The notes: a model not told the origin generated them from the letters alone. A stretch of 64,000 bases of DNA from Halopenitus persicus (GCF_002355635.1 NZ_AP017558.1:186001-250000); one strand, 5' to 3'. Positions 23,042-32,798 are shown, counted from the stretch's first letter. A program made the numbers and translations.

Positions 23042-24985
23042 GTGGACTCCGAAAGCGAATCCATAGGCTCCGTCAGTGAGGGTGATCCGTGGACCTTCAT
23101 ACCTGCCCGCCAAACGGGTGCACGTATGGTGCTGCGTACGCGACGGACGGCGTTCTACCTGGCGCTGGTGGTGGCCACGACCGTCCTGTTCACCCTCCTG
23201 TACAATACCGGGATGGCGGTTTGGGAGGGTCGTCCCCAACCCCTCTATCGATCGCTCGAGGTAGTGATACAAAGCTTCACGACCACCGGGTACGGGGAGG
23301 ACTCGCCGTGGCAGTCGCTGCAGATGAACGTGCTCGTGATCACGATGCAGCTCGCCGGAATCGGACTGATACTCACGGGCGTGGACGTCTTCGCGGTGCC
23401 GTGGTTGCGGGGGGCTCTCACCCCGACACCTCCGGAATCGATCGATGTCGGCCCCGGACACGTCGTGATCTGTGCATACACCGCGCGGACGGAAGCGTTC
23501 ATCACCGAGTTGAAGGCTCGTGGACGCGCGTACGCGCTCGTTGAGCCCGATGCGGAAACGGCACGCGAACTACACGACGAGGGATACCGGGTGATCCACG
23601 GCGATCCGGAATCGACGGCCGCGCTCGAGAACGCCGGGATCGGGACCGCACGAACGGTGGTCGCGGATTCAACCGACGACGCGAACGCCAGCATCGTGTT
23701 GGCGGCTCGCGACGCGAACCCGGACGTCCGGGCGATCACGCTCGTGACGGATATTGACCTGGCCCGCTATCACCGCGCCGCGGGCGCGGACGAGGTGCTC
23801 TCGCCGCGACAGCTTCTGGGACGGAGCCTCATCGACGAGATACCGACCGCTGTCGCGACCGACGTCGCCGACGGCGTGACGCTGGGCGAGGACTTCGAAC
23901 TCATCGAGGTAACCGTTGCCGCGGAGAGTCACGTCTGTGGCCGTCAGTTCAAGGAGATACGCGTCCGCGAGCGGTTCGGCGTGAACGTGATCGGCGCGTG
24001 GATCGGGACCGACTTCGAGACGCCGATCGACCCGGAGATGCGACTCGACGCCGGAACGCAACTGCTCGTCGTCGGCGCACCGGACCGGATCGAGACGTTT
24101 CGAGAGGCGACTGCAGCCGCGGTTCGAACCTTCCCATCCCAGCGCATCCTCCTCGTCGGGTACGGCGATTCAGGACGGGCAGCGTACGAGGCGCTCGCCC
24201 GTACGAGATCGCGTGTGACCGTTCTTGACGCCGAGGCATCGGGATCGCGTGGATCGGCAATCGGAGCGGACCGATCGAGTACGGAAGCGGACCGATCGAG
24301 TACGGAAGCGGACGAAACGGAAGCGGACGAAACGGAAGCGGACGAAACGGAAGCAGGTGGATCGGCTCGTCGTGCGGACGAGACATCGTCGGTTTCAACC
24401 ACGACGAGTGGTGCCGTGGAGACGACTGATGCGGTGGACCTCGAGGATGACGTGGTGGACGTCGTCGGTGATGCCCGGGACCCGACGGTCCTCGAGGCAG
24501 CCGGGATCACCGAGGCGTCGGTGTTGGTCCTCACGATCGGCGACGATACGACTGCGATCTTTACGACGCTGATCGCGCGGGAGCTGAATCCCGACCTCGA
24601 CATCGTCGTTCGAGCCAACGACGACGCGAACGTCGAGAAACTGTATCGAGCCGGTGCCGATTACGTGCAGTCGTTGGCGACCGTCAGCGGTCGGATGTTA
24701 GCCTCAACCGTGTTCGAGGACGAAGAAGTCCTCACCTACGACAAGCGCATCAACGTGGTACGGCTGCCGGCCAGTTCGCTCGGCGGATCGACGATCGCGG
24801 GCGCGAACGTCCGGGGACGAACCGGCTGTACGATCGTCGCCGTCGTACGCGGCGGAGCGACGATACATGGGTTCGATCCCCACACGTTTGAGATCCAGTC
24901 GAATGACGAGTTGATACTCGTCGGGACCGACGACGACGTGATACGGTTCGAGCGGGAGTTCGACGAGTCGCCGCCACCATCGTGA
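23042..24985 (+). CDS. Trk/Kch-type potassium channel-like protein with two RCK (TrkA-N/TrkA-C) units
   Basis: 647 residues. Two N-terminal membrane helices (FYLALVVATTVLFTLLY; LQMNVLVITMQLAGIGLIL) flank a pore loop with TTTGYGED, the potassium filter T-x-GYG. Then a TrkA-N Rossmann domain (HVVICAYTARTEAFI), a TrkA-C domain, a second TrkA-N (ILLVGYGDSGRAAYEAL) interrupted by a 60-residue Glu/Ala/Thr insert with ADRSSTEADRSSTEADE repeats, and a final TrkA-C. It should gate K+ flow, vital for the salt-in lifestyle. GTG at 23042 gives an acidic leader; ATG at 23126, just before the first helix, is an equal option. The stop lies in a tandem repeat. Confidence 0.85.
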   Translation: MDSESESIGSVSEGDPWTFIPARQTGARMVLRTRRTAFYLALVVATTVLFTLLYNTGMAVWEGRPQPLYRSLEVVIQSFTTTGYGEDSPWQSLQMNVLVITMQLAGIGLILTGVDVFAVPWLRGALTPTPPESIDVGPGHVVICAYTARTEAFITELKARGRAYALVEPDAETARELHDEGYRVIHGDPESTAALENAGIGTARTVVADSTDDANASIVLAARDANPDVRAITLVTDIDLARYHRAAGADEVLSPRQLLGRSLIDEIPTAVATDVADGVTLGEDFELIEVTVAAESHVCGRQFKEIRVRERFGVNVIGAWIGTDFETPIDPEMRLDAGTQLLVVGAPDRIETFREATAAAVRTFPSQRILLVGYGDSGRAAYEALARTRSRVTVLDAEASGSRGSAIGADRSSTEADRSSTEADETEADETEADETEAGGSARRADETSSVSTTTSGAVETTDAVDLEDDVVDVVGDARDPTVLEAAGITEASVLVLTIGDDTTAIFTTLIARELNPDLDIVVRANDDANVEKLYRAGADYVQSLATVSGRMLASTVFEDEEVLTYDKRINVVRLPASSLGGSTIAGANVRGRTGCTIVAVVRGGATIHGFDPHTFEIQSNDELILVGTDDDVIRFEREFDESPPPS

Positions 24986-25052
24986 ACCGAGTCGCCGCCA
25001 CCATCGTGAACCGAGTCGCCGCCACCATCGTGAACCGAGTCGCCGCCACCTG
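24964..25052. repeat. 24-bp tandem repeat spanning a stop codon
   Basis: Copies at 24964-24987, 24988-25011, 25012-25035 and a 17-bp partial copy. The TGA of the channel gene lies in the first copy. Confidence 0.95.
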
Positions 25053-25137
25053 CAGGAATCCTTTTACTGACTAGCATCGAAACACGGTCGATGACTGACA
25101 CGCGAACTGCGTCGCCATCATCAGTCGGGAGCCGGCA

Positions 25138-26343
25138 GTGAGCGGCGTCGTCTTCTGGCTGCTGATCGTGGTGGCGACGGTGGTGAGTCTCGGGACGGCG
25201 TGGACGCTCGGCGCCAACAGCAACTCGCCGCCGTTTGCCCCGGCCATCGGGGCCAACGCCATCTCGACGATGAAGGCGGCCTTCGCCATCGGCATCCTCG
25301 CCGCACTCGGTGCGCTCACGCAGGGCGGGAGCATCTCCGAAACGGTCGGCTCCGGCCTCATCAACGGCGTTGCCATCACGTCCCTTGCGGCGACGGTCGG
25401 ACTCTTAACCGCGACCGGATTTATGGCGTTCGGCATCTACAGCGGCTATCCGGTTCCCGCGGCGTTCGCAACCACCGGCGCGATGATCGGCGTCGGGCTG
25501 TCCCTGGGTGGGACGCCGGCGGTCGCCACCTACACGCAGATCGCCACCTTCTGGGTGCTCGTGCCGCCCGTGTCCGGCAGCTTGGCCTACGCCACGGCCA
25601 CGTTGTTGCGCCACGATGACGTCCCGGAGACGCTAAGCATCCCGCTGCTAGCCGCGCTGGTGGGAGCCATCGTCGCGAACATCCGGCTGAGTATCCTCCC
25701 CTCGCCGACGGGAGCGGCACAGGGCTCGCTCGCCGGTCTCGTCTCGGGCGTGGTCCCGACACCCGCCGTGGCTGGCGTGGACGTGGCGACGATCCTCGCG
25801 ACCCTCGTCGTCGCGGCGGCGAGCTTCCATCTCATCCGCCGCAGGACGGCCGCCTCGGTCGATCGCGGCATCAAGACCTTCCTCATCGTGCTGGGGAGCA
25901 TCGTCGCCTTCTCCAGCGGCGGCAGCCAGGTCGGCCTCGCCACCGGGCCCTTGGAGAACCTCTACGGGGTCGAACTCGGCCTGCCGAGCATCGTCCTGCT
26001 GGCGCTGGGGGCCGTGGGCATCCTCGGCGGGGCTTGGATGGGCTCGCCTCGGTTGCTGCAGGCCACCTCCCGGGAGTACGCCCAGCTCGGCGTCCGCCGC
26101 TCCATCGCGGCGCTGGTTCCCGGATTCGTCATCGCGCAGGCGGCCATCCTGCTCGGCATCCCCATCTCCTTCAACAACATCATCCTCTCGGGCATCATCG
26201 GCGGCGGCCTCGCGGGTGGCTCCGCGGGGGTCTCTCGAAGGAAGATCGTCACGACGGTGGTCTTCTGGGTGCTGACGCTTGCCGGCTCGGTCGCCATCGG
26301 CTACGGACTCTACCAGGTTGCCGCACCGGTCCTGGCCCAGTAG
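25138..26343 (+). CDS. PiT-family inorganic phosphate transporter
   Basis: 401 residues, about ten membrane segments. The signatures of the PiT family occur twice: LGANSNSPPFAPAIGANAISTMKAA near the N terminus and IPISFNNIILSGIIGGGLAGG near the C terminus. It should import phosphate with Na+ or H+. GTG at 25138 opens directly into the first helix; no ATG gives a complete first segment. A UspA gene lies tail-to-tail 3 nt downstream, a common pairing of transporters with stress proteins in haloarchaea. Confidence 0.88.
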   Translation: MSGVVFWLLIVVATVVSLGTAWTLGANSNSPPFAPAIGANAISTMKAAFAIGILAALGALTQGGSISETVGSGLINGVAITSLAATVGLLTATGFMAFGIYSGYPVPAAFATTGAMIGVGLSLGGTPAVATYTQIATFWVLVPPVSGSLAYATATLLRHDDVPETLSIPLLAALVGAIVANIRLSILPSPTGAAQGSLAGLVSGVVPTPAVAGVDVATILATLVVAAASFHLIRRRTAASVDRGIKTFLIVLGSIVAFSSGGSQVGLATGPLENLYGVELGLPSIVLLALGAVGILGGAWMGSPRLLQATSREYAQLGVRRSIAALVPGFVIAQAAILLGIPISFNNIILSGIIGGGLAGGSAGVSRRKIVTTVVFWVLTLAGSVAIGYGLYQVAAPVLAQ

Positions 26344-26345
26344 GC

Positions 26346-26774
26346 TCACCGGACGACCGTCACCGTAACCGGGGCCTCCGCAACCACCGTGGTGGCGACC
26401 GTGCCCAGGAGGCGCGAGGCGATGCCGGTGGGGCCTCCGTGTCCACCCATAACGACGTGATCAACGTCGCCGTCCTCGACGTAGGCAATGATGGTCTCGG
26501 CCGGTGCCCCCTCCTCGACGACCGTCTCGACCTCGCGGCCCGATTCGTCGATCGTCTTCGTGGCCTCCTCGAGCACTGCGGTCGCACGTTCGCGGGCGTT
26601 CTCCCGTCGTCGTCCCTCCCGTTCAAGGAGGCCGCTCTCGCTCATCCGACTGCTGACAGGGGTGACCACGCTCAAGACCGTGATCCGACAGTCGAACACC
26701 TCGAGCGCGTGAGCCAAGGCCTCCTCGGCCAACGGCGACCCGTCAAGCGGGACGAGCACGTGTGTGGGCTCCAT
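26346..26774 (-). CDS. universal stress protein (UspA family)
   Basis: 142 residues, one UspA domain: THVLVPLDGSPLAEEALAHAL at the start, and the ATP-binding pattern GGHGGPTGIASRLLGTVATTVV-AEAPVTV near the end (G-x2-G-x9-G-S/T type). It probably binds ATP and acts as a small cytoplasmic modulator, perhaps of the adjoining phosphate transporter. Confidence 0.88.
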   Translation of the reverse strand: MEPTHVLVPLDGSPLAEEALAHALEVFDCRITVLSVVTPVSSRMSESGLLEREGRRRENARERATAVLEEATKTIDESGREVETVVEEGAPAETIIAYVEDGDVDHVVMGGHGGPTGIASRLLGTVATTVVAEAPVTVTVVR

Positions 26775-26887
26775 ACGTTACATCGAGGGGCTTGCCATAT
26801 CACCTTCCCGGAGCGAACGGGCGGGCTTGTCGGGTGACTCCCGTTCTGGCCGATGATCGCGCCGGCCGAGCCTCTACTATCGCTGGT

Positions 26888-27393
26888 TGCGTCCGTCGAC
26901 TCCGCAAAACCTACTTCACAGCCACACGACGACTCCAGACGCGCGGAAGTGAGCGTATCACGGAGTCCTTCGGAGTCGACGTGTGGAACCAGATAGACGA
27001 CGTGTTCCACCGCGTCACCCGCGAAGTCGATGGACTACGGCGAGTACATGAACCGGCATCTCCACGGATAGTACATGAACCGGCATCTCCACAGATGGGT
27101 ATTCGCCAAACTCACGCGCAGATACGCCCGCTTGACACCTTGAAAGAGTGCCATACTGCGGTGAGGTAGGATACCGCCCGCGACAGGCGACGTTCACGTG
27201 TACGAACGATGCGTGTTAGATGGGCGAGCATCAAGCGGGCGTGAACGGAGCGGTGAACATTCGCAGAAAGATAACTCGGAATCCTCCCACGGAGGATATG
27301 AGTAATGGCCGGTTGGCACGGCTAGTAGACACCCCGTTCAACCAAACCACTGGGTCGGTCCACCCGAGGGCACGGGTGGGTTGCAAACCCTAA
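26888..27393 (+). pseudogene. decayed TnpB gene (IS1341/IS605-type)
   Basis: In-frame pieces of a haloarchaeal TnpB run in order on the plus strand: VRRLRKTYFTATRRLQT, DDVFHRVTREV, MDYGEYMNRHLHG then a stop, a 27-bp duplication, FAKL, GYRPRQATFTCTN and GVNGAVNIR (RuvC III / zinc-ribbon region), ending RVGCKP-stop. Missing segments, at least three frameshifts and an internal stop show that it is dead. Confidence 0.78.
27043..27096. repeat. 27-bp tandem duplication inside the TnpB pseudogene
   Basis: AGTACATGAACCGGCATCTC with flanking bases occurs twice in tandem (one base differs). It duplicates the YMNRHLH codons and the following stop. Confidence 0.9.
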
Positions 27394-27441
27394 TATCCCA
27401 CCGCTCGGGAATCCTCGCCCTTCAGGCGGGGAGGACGTCAA
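27391..27441 (+). mobile_element. right end of the decayed TnpB element
   Basis: After the TnpB stop: TAATATCCCACCGCTCGGGA, then CCTTCAGGCGGGGAGGACGT. The CCTTCAGGCGGGG hairpin is the usual right-end fold of this IS type and the likely 3-prime (guide-adjacent) part of its reRNA. Confidence 0.6.
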
Positions 27442-27464
27442 TCTCGGTACTCACACACCCACAA

Positions 27465-28850
27465 CTACGTCTCCGGTATTACTATTCGGATGTGATTGCC
27501 CTCAGAATCGGCCTCCACAGTAATCCATCCCCCGGAGAGTTCGACGATCCAGTGCACAAGCCAGAGACCGAGTCCCGTGCTATGATAGACTGCCGTCATC
27601 TCATAGTCTTCACGGAGTACGTTTGCCTCCATCTCCGGAATCGGTGGTGCATCGTCCTCGACGATCAAAATGGTCTGTTTATTGACCTGATTAAGCGTAA
27701 CGTGCACTGACGGCACCTCGTTCTCGTTGTGTATGATTGCGTTCTCCAGGAGTTCGATGATAGCATACTGGAATTTGTCCAGTACGGACGCGAAACACCG
27801 GTTCTGGCAGTAGACAGTCACACGGGCGTCGGGGAATCTCTGTCTGACCGCTTCGACCGCGTCCGAAACTACTTCGTCGAGAGCGACCCTCGTGGTCACG
27901 CTGTCGTCCGTCAGTATGTTCACCATCTCACGTTGTTTTTCGGCGGTCTTGAGGAGCGCCTCACCAGTTCGGCGGATGACTCTCGTCCGGTCGGCCGTAT
28001 CGGGAAACTCCGCTTCGATCTGGTCAGCGTTTCCCAAGATGATGTTCAGATCATTACGCAGATTGTGGCGGAGGAGATTATCCATCACGCCGAGCTGTCG
28101 TTCACGTCGTTTCCGGGTCGTAATATCCTTGGTGACGCCGGCGATTCGGACGACTTCGCCGTTCTGAATGATCGGGATGCCCTGTACCCAGACCCACGTT
28201 TTGTAGTTCCGGTTCGGATTCACCCGGTATTCCACGTCGAGGAAGGTGCCGTTAGAAAGACGCTCCATCGCAGCCTTCACCACGGGAACGTCCGAGGGAT
28301 GGATCGTGTCGAAGAAGGCCGTCGAGTCACGCTTAAGCTCCTCGGCCGATCCTCCATAGAGGGACTCGTAGGCGGGATTGACGAACAGGCATTCGGACCA
28401 ATCCCCGTTGAATAACCACAGCACATCCGGAGTCGCTCTGGAGAGCTGTCCGAGACGTGCCGCCGTTTCGCGACTTTCAGCCTCCGCTTCGACCCGGTCC
28501 GTGATATGGCGTGCACTCACAACATAGCCGTCAATCTGCTCGTTAGTGAGATTCGACATGCGGCTTTCCAGCCAGGCCCACGAGCCGTCTGTTGTCCTGA
28601 AGCGATGTTCGACGACTGCCTCGGCGTACCCCTCGGCTTCAACCACTCGTTCGAAGGCGTCCCGTGCGTCCCCAACATCGTCGGGATGGATGTAATCGAA
28701 GGCACCTGTGCCCAGAACATCGCTGGGTTCCCAGCCGATCAGGCGCTTGAGTGCCGCATTAGCGTAGGTGAAGCGTCCGTCGTCATCGAGTAAGACGATG
28801 ATGTCCTGCGAATAGTCAAGCAAGGCGGTCGAGGGAGGGGGAGAACTCAT
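27465..28850 (-). CDS. PAS-domain sensor histidine kinase
   Basis: 461 residues, soluble. Two PAS domains (DIIVLLDDDGRFTYANAALKRLIGWEP; VLWLFNGDWSECLFVNPAYESLYGG) each with a PAC end (HITDR; KDITTRKRRERQ), a dimerisation helix with the phospho-His in LLRHNLRNDLNIILGNAD, and an ATPase domain with LLENAIIHNENE (N box), VEDDAPPIP in the G1 place (degenerate: usual D-x-G-P-G) and STGLGLWLVHWIVE. The G1 change is common in haloarchaeal kinases. GGAGGA 8 nt before ATG 28850 sets the start. GC content is lower than nearby genes and TnpB remnants flank both ends, hinting at transfer. Confidence 0.85.
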   Translation of the reverse strand: MSSPPPSTALLDYSQDIIVLLDDDGRFTYANAALKRLIGWEPSDVLGTGAFDYIHPDDVGDARDAFERVVEAEGYAEAVVEHRFRTTDGSWAWLESRMSNLTNEQIDGYVVSARHITDRVEAEAESRETAARLGQLSRATPDVLWLFNGDWSECLFVNPAYESLYGGSAEELKRDSTAFFDTIHPSDVPVVKAAMERLSNGTFLDVEYRVNPNRNYKTWVWVQGIPIIQNGEVVRIAGVTKDITTRKRRERQLGVMDNLLRHNLRNDLNIILGNADQIEAEFPDTADRTRVIRRTGEALLKTAEKQREMVNILTDDSVTTRVALDEVVSDAVEAVRQRFPDARVTVYCQNRCFASVLDKFQYAIIELLENAIIHNENEVPSVHVTLNQVNKQTILIVEDDAPPIPEMEANVLREDYEMTAVYHSTGLGLWLVHWIVELSGGWITVEADSEGNHIRIVIPET

Positions 28851-29077
28851 AAGTTGTCCTCCGTCTATCTCAAAAAGGTGTATGCCTGTCCGGATAGTTT
28901 TTTTGCCGCCGCTACGAGTTTCTGCGACCCGTCCGCGATCGATACGCGCCCTGTATTCCCCAATTTCGGAGAGGCATCGCTCGGAAACGCCGCTGGCGCG
29001 GCGTTCCCTCGCTCCCTCACAGAATCGATCACAGCGGAATCTGCCACGATAGCAAGAATTCTGAACGCAACGGCTTG

Positions 29078-29141
29078 GTTGACATCCTCCCGCGCCTGAA
29101 GACGCGGGAATCCCACGGTACCGCACCGCTGGATTGGGATA
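29078..29141 (-). mobile_element. right end of a second TnpB element
   Basis: On the minus strand after the TnpB stop: CTAATATCCCAATCC, then GGGATTCCCGCGTCTTCAGG and CGCGGGAGGATGTCAA. Same design as the ends at 5.7 and 27.4 kb. Confidence 0.65.
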
Positions 29142-29441
29142 TTAGGGTTTGCAGTCTACCACTTGTGCCTGCGGTTGGAATCCACTGGACAAGTCATGAA
29201 GGTAGACTCCGGGCTGTGCCAACCAGCCGGTACTCCTATCCTCGTCCACACTGGCCGAAGACTCGGAGTTACTTTGGTTCAAGTCGAGACGGATGTTCTC
29301 CGCCCCATTCACATCAGCGTTGAACGCATCATCGTGTTCCGCACACACGTACAGGCCGCGTTCGACACGCTGACTCTCGTCTTTCCTACCGCAGACGCAA
29401 CACGTCTTACTCGTGTCGCGCTCATTCACCCCGTATCGAAG
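29142..29441 (-). pseudogene. C-terminal fragment of TnpB (zinc ribbon and RuvC III part)
   Basis: About 95 codons that keep DTSKTCCVCGRKDESQRVERGLYVC, the zinc ribbon with only part of the second Cys pair, and NADVNGAENIR, the third RuvC aspartate region, and end in VVDCKP-stop. The N-terminal 300 residues are missing, so the fragment is inactive. Confidence 0.8.
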
Positions 29442-29822
29442 ACCTAGTGGCGTGGCAGGGGCGGGTCACGGACGAGTTCGTTAGGGATGTCGTTACTGCG
29501 ATAGAGACGTATCTCCGGTAGTCCGAAATGTACGCCCGGAACACTAACGACCGGTCTCATCTCCGGCGGCATGCCGTGTCGACCGGGAAACCCTCGTGCC
29601 GGGCGGCCGGAAGCGTTCCGGCGGACGGTTCGAACGCGATCGCGCCCGAACTGGTATGTACCGCGCCCGGGTTCGCCGCTCGGTCATCGCTCCCAGTCGG
29701 GAATGCTCCGGCGGGGACTAAAGGCGCGTACCTCCGCTAGCGACCACACGCTCTTAAGACGTCCGCCGCGTCCGCGTACCACCCCATCGTCACTCTATTG
29801 CCGAACTCCGGGACGACCGTCC
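29442..29822. other. unassigned spacer between TnpB fragment and nhaC-type gene
   Basis: About 380 bp. A plus-strand frame ending RIEDLVAWQGRVTDEFV...YLR-stop (to 29520) looks like the tail of a broken gene I cannot name. A 70-codon frame (29528-29740) is Arg/Ser/Ala-rich and not acidic, unlike haloarchaeal proteins. No RNA gene recognised. Confidence 0.4.
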
Positions 29823-31517
29823 TCAGTCGGCATCAGGTCCGAGGTCCGCCTCCTCGACGTCGTCCCGCGGTGCGTTCGCGGCGATCGGCGAGACGCCGCG
29901 ACGCCGCGCGTCGAACTCCGAGAGCCCGTAGACGAGCCCCACGAGACCGATCGCACCGATCGGGAGCAGGACGAGCGGCGAGATGCCGACGTATCCCCAC
30001 ACGAGCAGCAGGACGATCGCAACGATCCCGACGGTCCCCGCGTAGTAGAGTTGCGTCCGAACGTGGTCGATGAGGTCGGCGCCGGTGAACGTCGCCGAGA
30101 GGACGGTCGTGTCGGAGATCGGCGAGGTGTGGTCGCCGAAGATCGCCCCGGAGAAGATCGCGCCGACCATCGCCGCCACGAGGGTGTGGCCCGCGGCGCC
30201 GCCGCCGGTGATCGACCACGCGACGGGGATGACGATCGGCGTCAGAATGCCCATCGTTCCCCAGGAGGTCCCCGTCGAGAAGGCCATAAACGCCGCGATG
30301 ACCACCACGAGCGCCGGCAGGATCGCCGGATTCACCACGCCCTCGGCGATGCCCGCGACGTACTCGCCGGTGCCGAGCGCGCTCACCACCTCGCCGATCC
30401 CCCACGCGAGCGAGAGAATGGAGACCGCGGTCAACATAATGCCGAACCCGTCGATCGTCGTGTCGGTGGCCTCGCCGAGCCCGAAGATCCCGTACGCCTT
30501 CCCGAGAACGAACCCGGTGACGACCATCGCGAAGGAGCCGTACAACAGCGCCTTGTCGTAGGCGGCATTGGTGACGCCGTCCCAGAGGGCGCCGGTCGGG
30601 TCCGCAAGGAACCCGCCGAGGGTGAATCCGCCGGTCCACAGCGCGCCGATGAGCGTGACGACGATCAGCACGGCGACCGGACCGAAAAAGTTCACGAGCC
30701 GCGGGTTCGCCGCGGACGGCTCGCCGAGCTCCGCGGCGACGTCCTGCATCGGTCTCGCCTCCTCGCGGTTGACCCGTCCCGTGGCCCAGGACCGGTGTTC
30801 CGCGGCGAGCATCTCCCCGTAATCCCGTCCCGAAAGCACGATGATGAACACCATCACGATCGCCAGGATCGCGTACATGTTGAACGGGATCGAGTTCACG
30901 AACACCTCGAACACCGGGGGATGGTCACTCACGCCCGCGGCCTCGTAGCCGTCGCTGATGAGCGACAGCTGGAAGGCGACCCACGAGGAGATCCCCAGCG
31001 TCGCCACGGGTGCCGCGGTCGAGTCGACGAGATAGGAGAGCTTCTCGCGGGAGATCCGCAACCGGTCCGAAACGTCCTTCATCGAGCTGCCGACGATCGC
31101 CGTGTTGGCGTAGTCGTCGAAAAAGAGGATCACGCCGAGGACGGCGATCGAGACCCCGGCCTTTCGCTGGGTCGTGAGCCGCTTGAGGGCCCAATCGCGG
31201 ATCGCGTAGGAGCCGCCGAGGTTCCAGACCATCGCCACGCCCGAGCCCAAAAGCAGCGTGAAGACGATGATCGTCGCGTGGAACTCCCCGGCGATCGCCG
31301 CAATGATCCAGTCGAACGCCGGGAAGAAGCCGAACCCGGCCGACACGACGCCGGAGAGCCACCCCACGGGATCGCCGAGGAGGTTCGGGCCACCGGCCTG
31401 GATCACGCCGCCGGACCAGATGCCTAAGAACAGCGACAGTACTGCCTTTCGGGTCACGATCGCCAGTGCGATCGCGAGCACGGGTGGGATCAGTGACGCG
31501 GCGCCGAACTCGACCAT
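29823..31517 (-). CDS. NhaC-family Na+/H+ antiporter
   Basis: About 564 residues, 12 or so membrane segments. Signatures of the NhaC/NSS-type antiporters: LGVILFFDDYANTAIVGSSMKDVSDRLRISREKLSYLVDSTAAPVATL and FMAFSTGTSWGTMGILTPIVIPVA, GAIFSGAIFGDHTSPISDTTVLSA. It exports Na+ in exchange for protons across the cytoplasmic membrane. TTTTTAAG lies 26-33 nt before the ATG at 31517 on the minus strand, which supports this start (MVEFGAASL) and a leaderless mRNA; the upstream in-frame ATG at 31544 is then in the promoter. Confidence 0.9.
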   Translation of the reverse strand: MVEFGAASLIPPVLAIALAIVTRKAVLSLFLGIWSGGVIQAGGPNLLGDPVGWLSGVVSAGFGFFPAFDWIIAAIAGEFHATIIVFTLLLGSGVAMVWNLGGSYAIRDWALKRLTTQRKAGVSIAVLGVILFFDDYANTAIVGSSMKDVSDRLRISREKLSYLVDSTAAPVATLGISSWVAFQLSLISDGYEAAGVSDHPPVFEVFVNSIPFNMYAILAIVMVFIIVLSGRDYGEMLAAEHRSWATGRVNREEARPMQDVAAELGEPSAANPRLVNFFGPVAVLIVVTLIGALWTGGFTLGGFLADPTGALWDGVTNAAYDKALLYGSFAMVVTGFVLGKAYGIFGLGEATDTTIDGFGIMLTAVSILSLAWGIGEVVSALGTGEYVAGIAEGVVNPAILPALVVVIAAFMAFSTGTSWGTMGILTPIVIPVAWSITGGGAAGHTLVAAMVGAIFSGAIFGDHTSPISDTTVLSATFTGADLIDHVRTQLYYAGTVGIVAIVLLLVWGYVGISPLVLLPIGAIGLVGLVYGLSEFDARRRGVSPIAANAPRDDVEEADLGPDAD

Positions 31518-31757
31518 ATCCGAAACGGTTCGTTCGGAAGGCACTTAAAAACCTGTCTAAACCGGCAGTCCGATCCCGGTGACACGGCCACCGACCAGGC
31601 AAAGCGGACTGCCGGCGTCCGGGAACCACCACGGATCGGCGCCCTTCCGGATCCGCCACCACGACGGACCCTCGATTCGGATTCGAACGCAAGTCGTGGA
31701 TCGGAACCGTCACCGCGGATCCGAACGCACTTATGCGGGAACGACCCACACCCAGCA

Positions 31758-32798
31758 ATGACTGTACGAGTCGGCATCCTCGGCGCCACCGGCGCCGTCG
31801 GACAGCGATTCATCCAACTGCTCGACGATCACCCGACCTTCGAGCTCGCCGCGGTCACCGCGAGCGAGGCCAGCGCCGGGAAGACGTACCGCGAGGCCGC
31901 CAAGTGGCGCGTTGACACCCCGATTCCGGACGACGTCGCCGAGATGGAGGTCGTCGACACGGACCCGAAAGCGGTGCCGGACGACGTCGACCTCCTGTTC
32001 TCGTCGCTGCCCTCGGACGTCGCCGCGGCGGTCGAACCGCCGTTCCTCGAGGCCGGCTACGTCGTCTCCTCGAACTCCTCGAACGACCGGATGGCCGAGG
32101 ACGTTCCGCTGACGATCCCCGAGATCAACCCGGACCACCTCGGGCTGATCGACGTCCAGCGCGACGAGCGCGGCTGGGACGGCGCACTCGTGAAGAACCC
32201 GAACTGCTCGACGATCACGATGGTCCCGACGCTTGCGGCCCTCGACCGGTTCGGACTCGAGGGTGCACACATCGCGACGCTGCAGGCGGTTTCGGGGGCG
32301 GGCTACTCCGGCGTCACCTCGATGGAGATCATCGACAACGCGATCCCGCACATCGGCGGCGAGGAGGAAAAGATGGAGACCGAATCCCGGAAGCTGCTCG
32401 GCTCCTTCGACGGCGCCGAGATCTCCCTCCACGACGCCGACGTCGCAGCCTCCTGTAACCGGATCCCGACGCTCGATGGCCACCTGGAGAACGTCTTCGC
32501 CGAACTCGCCGAGGACCCCTCGCCCGAGGCCGTCCGGGAGGCGATGCGCGACCAGCCCGCCGCCGATCTCCCGAGCTCCCCGGACCAGCTGATCAAGGTC
32601 TTCGACGATGCGGAGCCCGAGCGACCACAGCCCCGTCTCGATCGCACCTACGCCGACGGAATGGGGATCGTCGCCGGCGGCGTCCAAACCACCACGGACG
32701 GCGTGAAGTACAACTGTCTCGCACACAACACCATCCGCGGCGCCGCGGGCGCGTCGCTGCTTAACGGCGAGCTGTTGGTTGAAGAGGGCTGGATCTGA
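31758..32798 (+). CDS. asd: aspartate-semialdehyde dehydrogenase
   Basis: 346 residues. NADP-binding VGILGATGAVGQRFIQLL at the start, SSNSSNDRM, catalytic cysteine in VKNPNCSTITM, and the ASADH histidine in HDADVAASCNRIPTLDGHLENVF. It makes L-aspartate 4-semialdehyde from aspartyl phosphate on the way to lysine, threonine and methionine. Length and archaeal-type motif order are normal. No other pathway gene is close. Confidence 0.95.
   Translation: MTVRVGILGATGAVGQRFIQLLDDHPTFELAAVTASEASAGKTYREAAKWRVDTPIPDDVAEMEVVDTDPKAVPDDVDLLFSSLPSDVAAAVEPPFLEAGYVVSSNSSNDRMAEDVPLTIPEINPDHLGLIDVQRDERGWDGALVKNPNCSTITMVPTLAALDRFGLEGAHIATLQAVSGAGYSGVTSMEIIDNAIPHIGGEEEKMETESRKLLGSFDGAEISLHDADVAASCNRIPTLDGHLENVFAELAEDPSPEAVREAMRDQPAADLPSSPDQLIKVFDDAEPERPQPRLDRTYADGMGIVAGGVQTTTDGVKYNCLAHNTIRGAAGASLLNGELLVEEGWI

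Noticed and set aside
23126-23128. ATG inside the channel gene as the only start
   Set aside because: Plausible, but the upstream GTG gives an acidic, haloarchaeal-like leader; both are stated in the feature.
29620-29640. tRNA T-arm-like GGTTCGAAC
   Set aside because: No acceptor stem, D arm or anticodon arm can be placed around it.
29528-29740. 70-codon frame after the TnpB fragment
   Set aside because: Basic Arg/Ser/Ala-rich composition unlike haloarchaeal proteins and no promoter or RBS; left in the spacer description.
31543-31570. AAAAACCTGTCTAAACC as an eighth iron box
   Set aside because: Only half of the palindrome fits; the TTTAGG arm is missing, and the site is explained by the NhaC TATA box.
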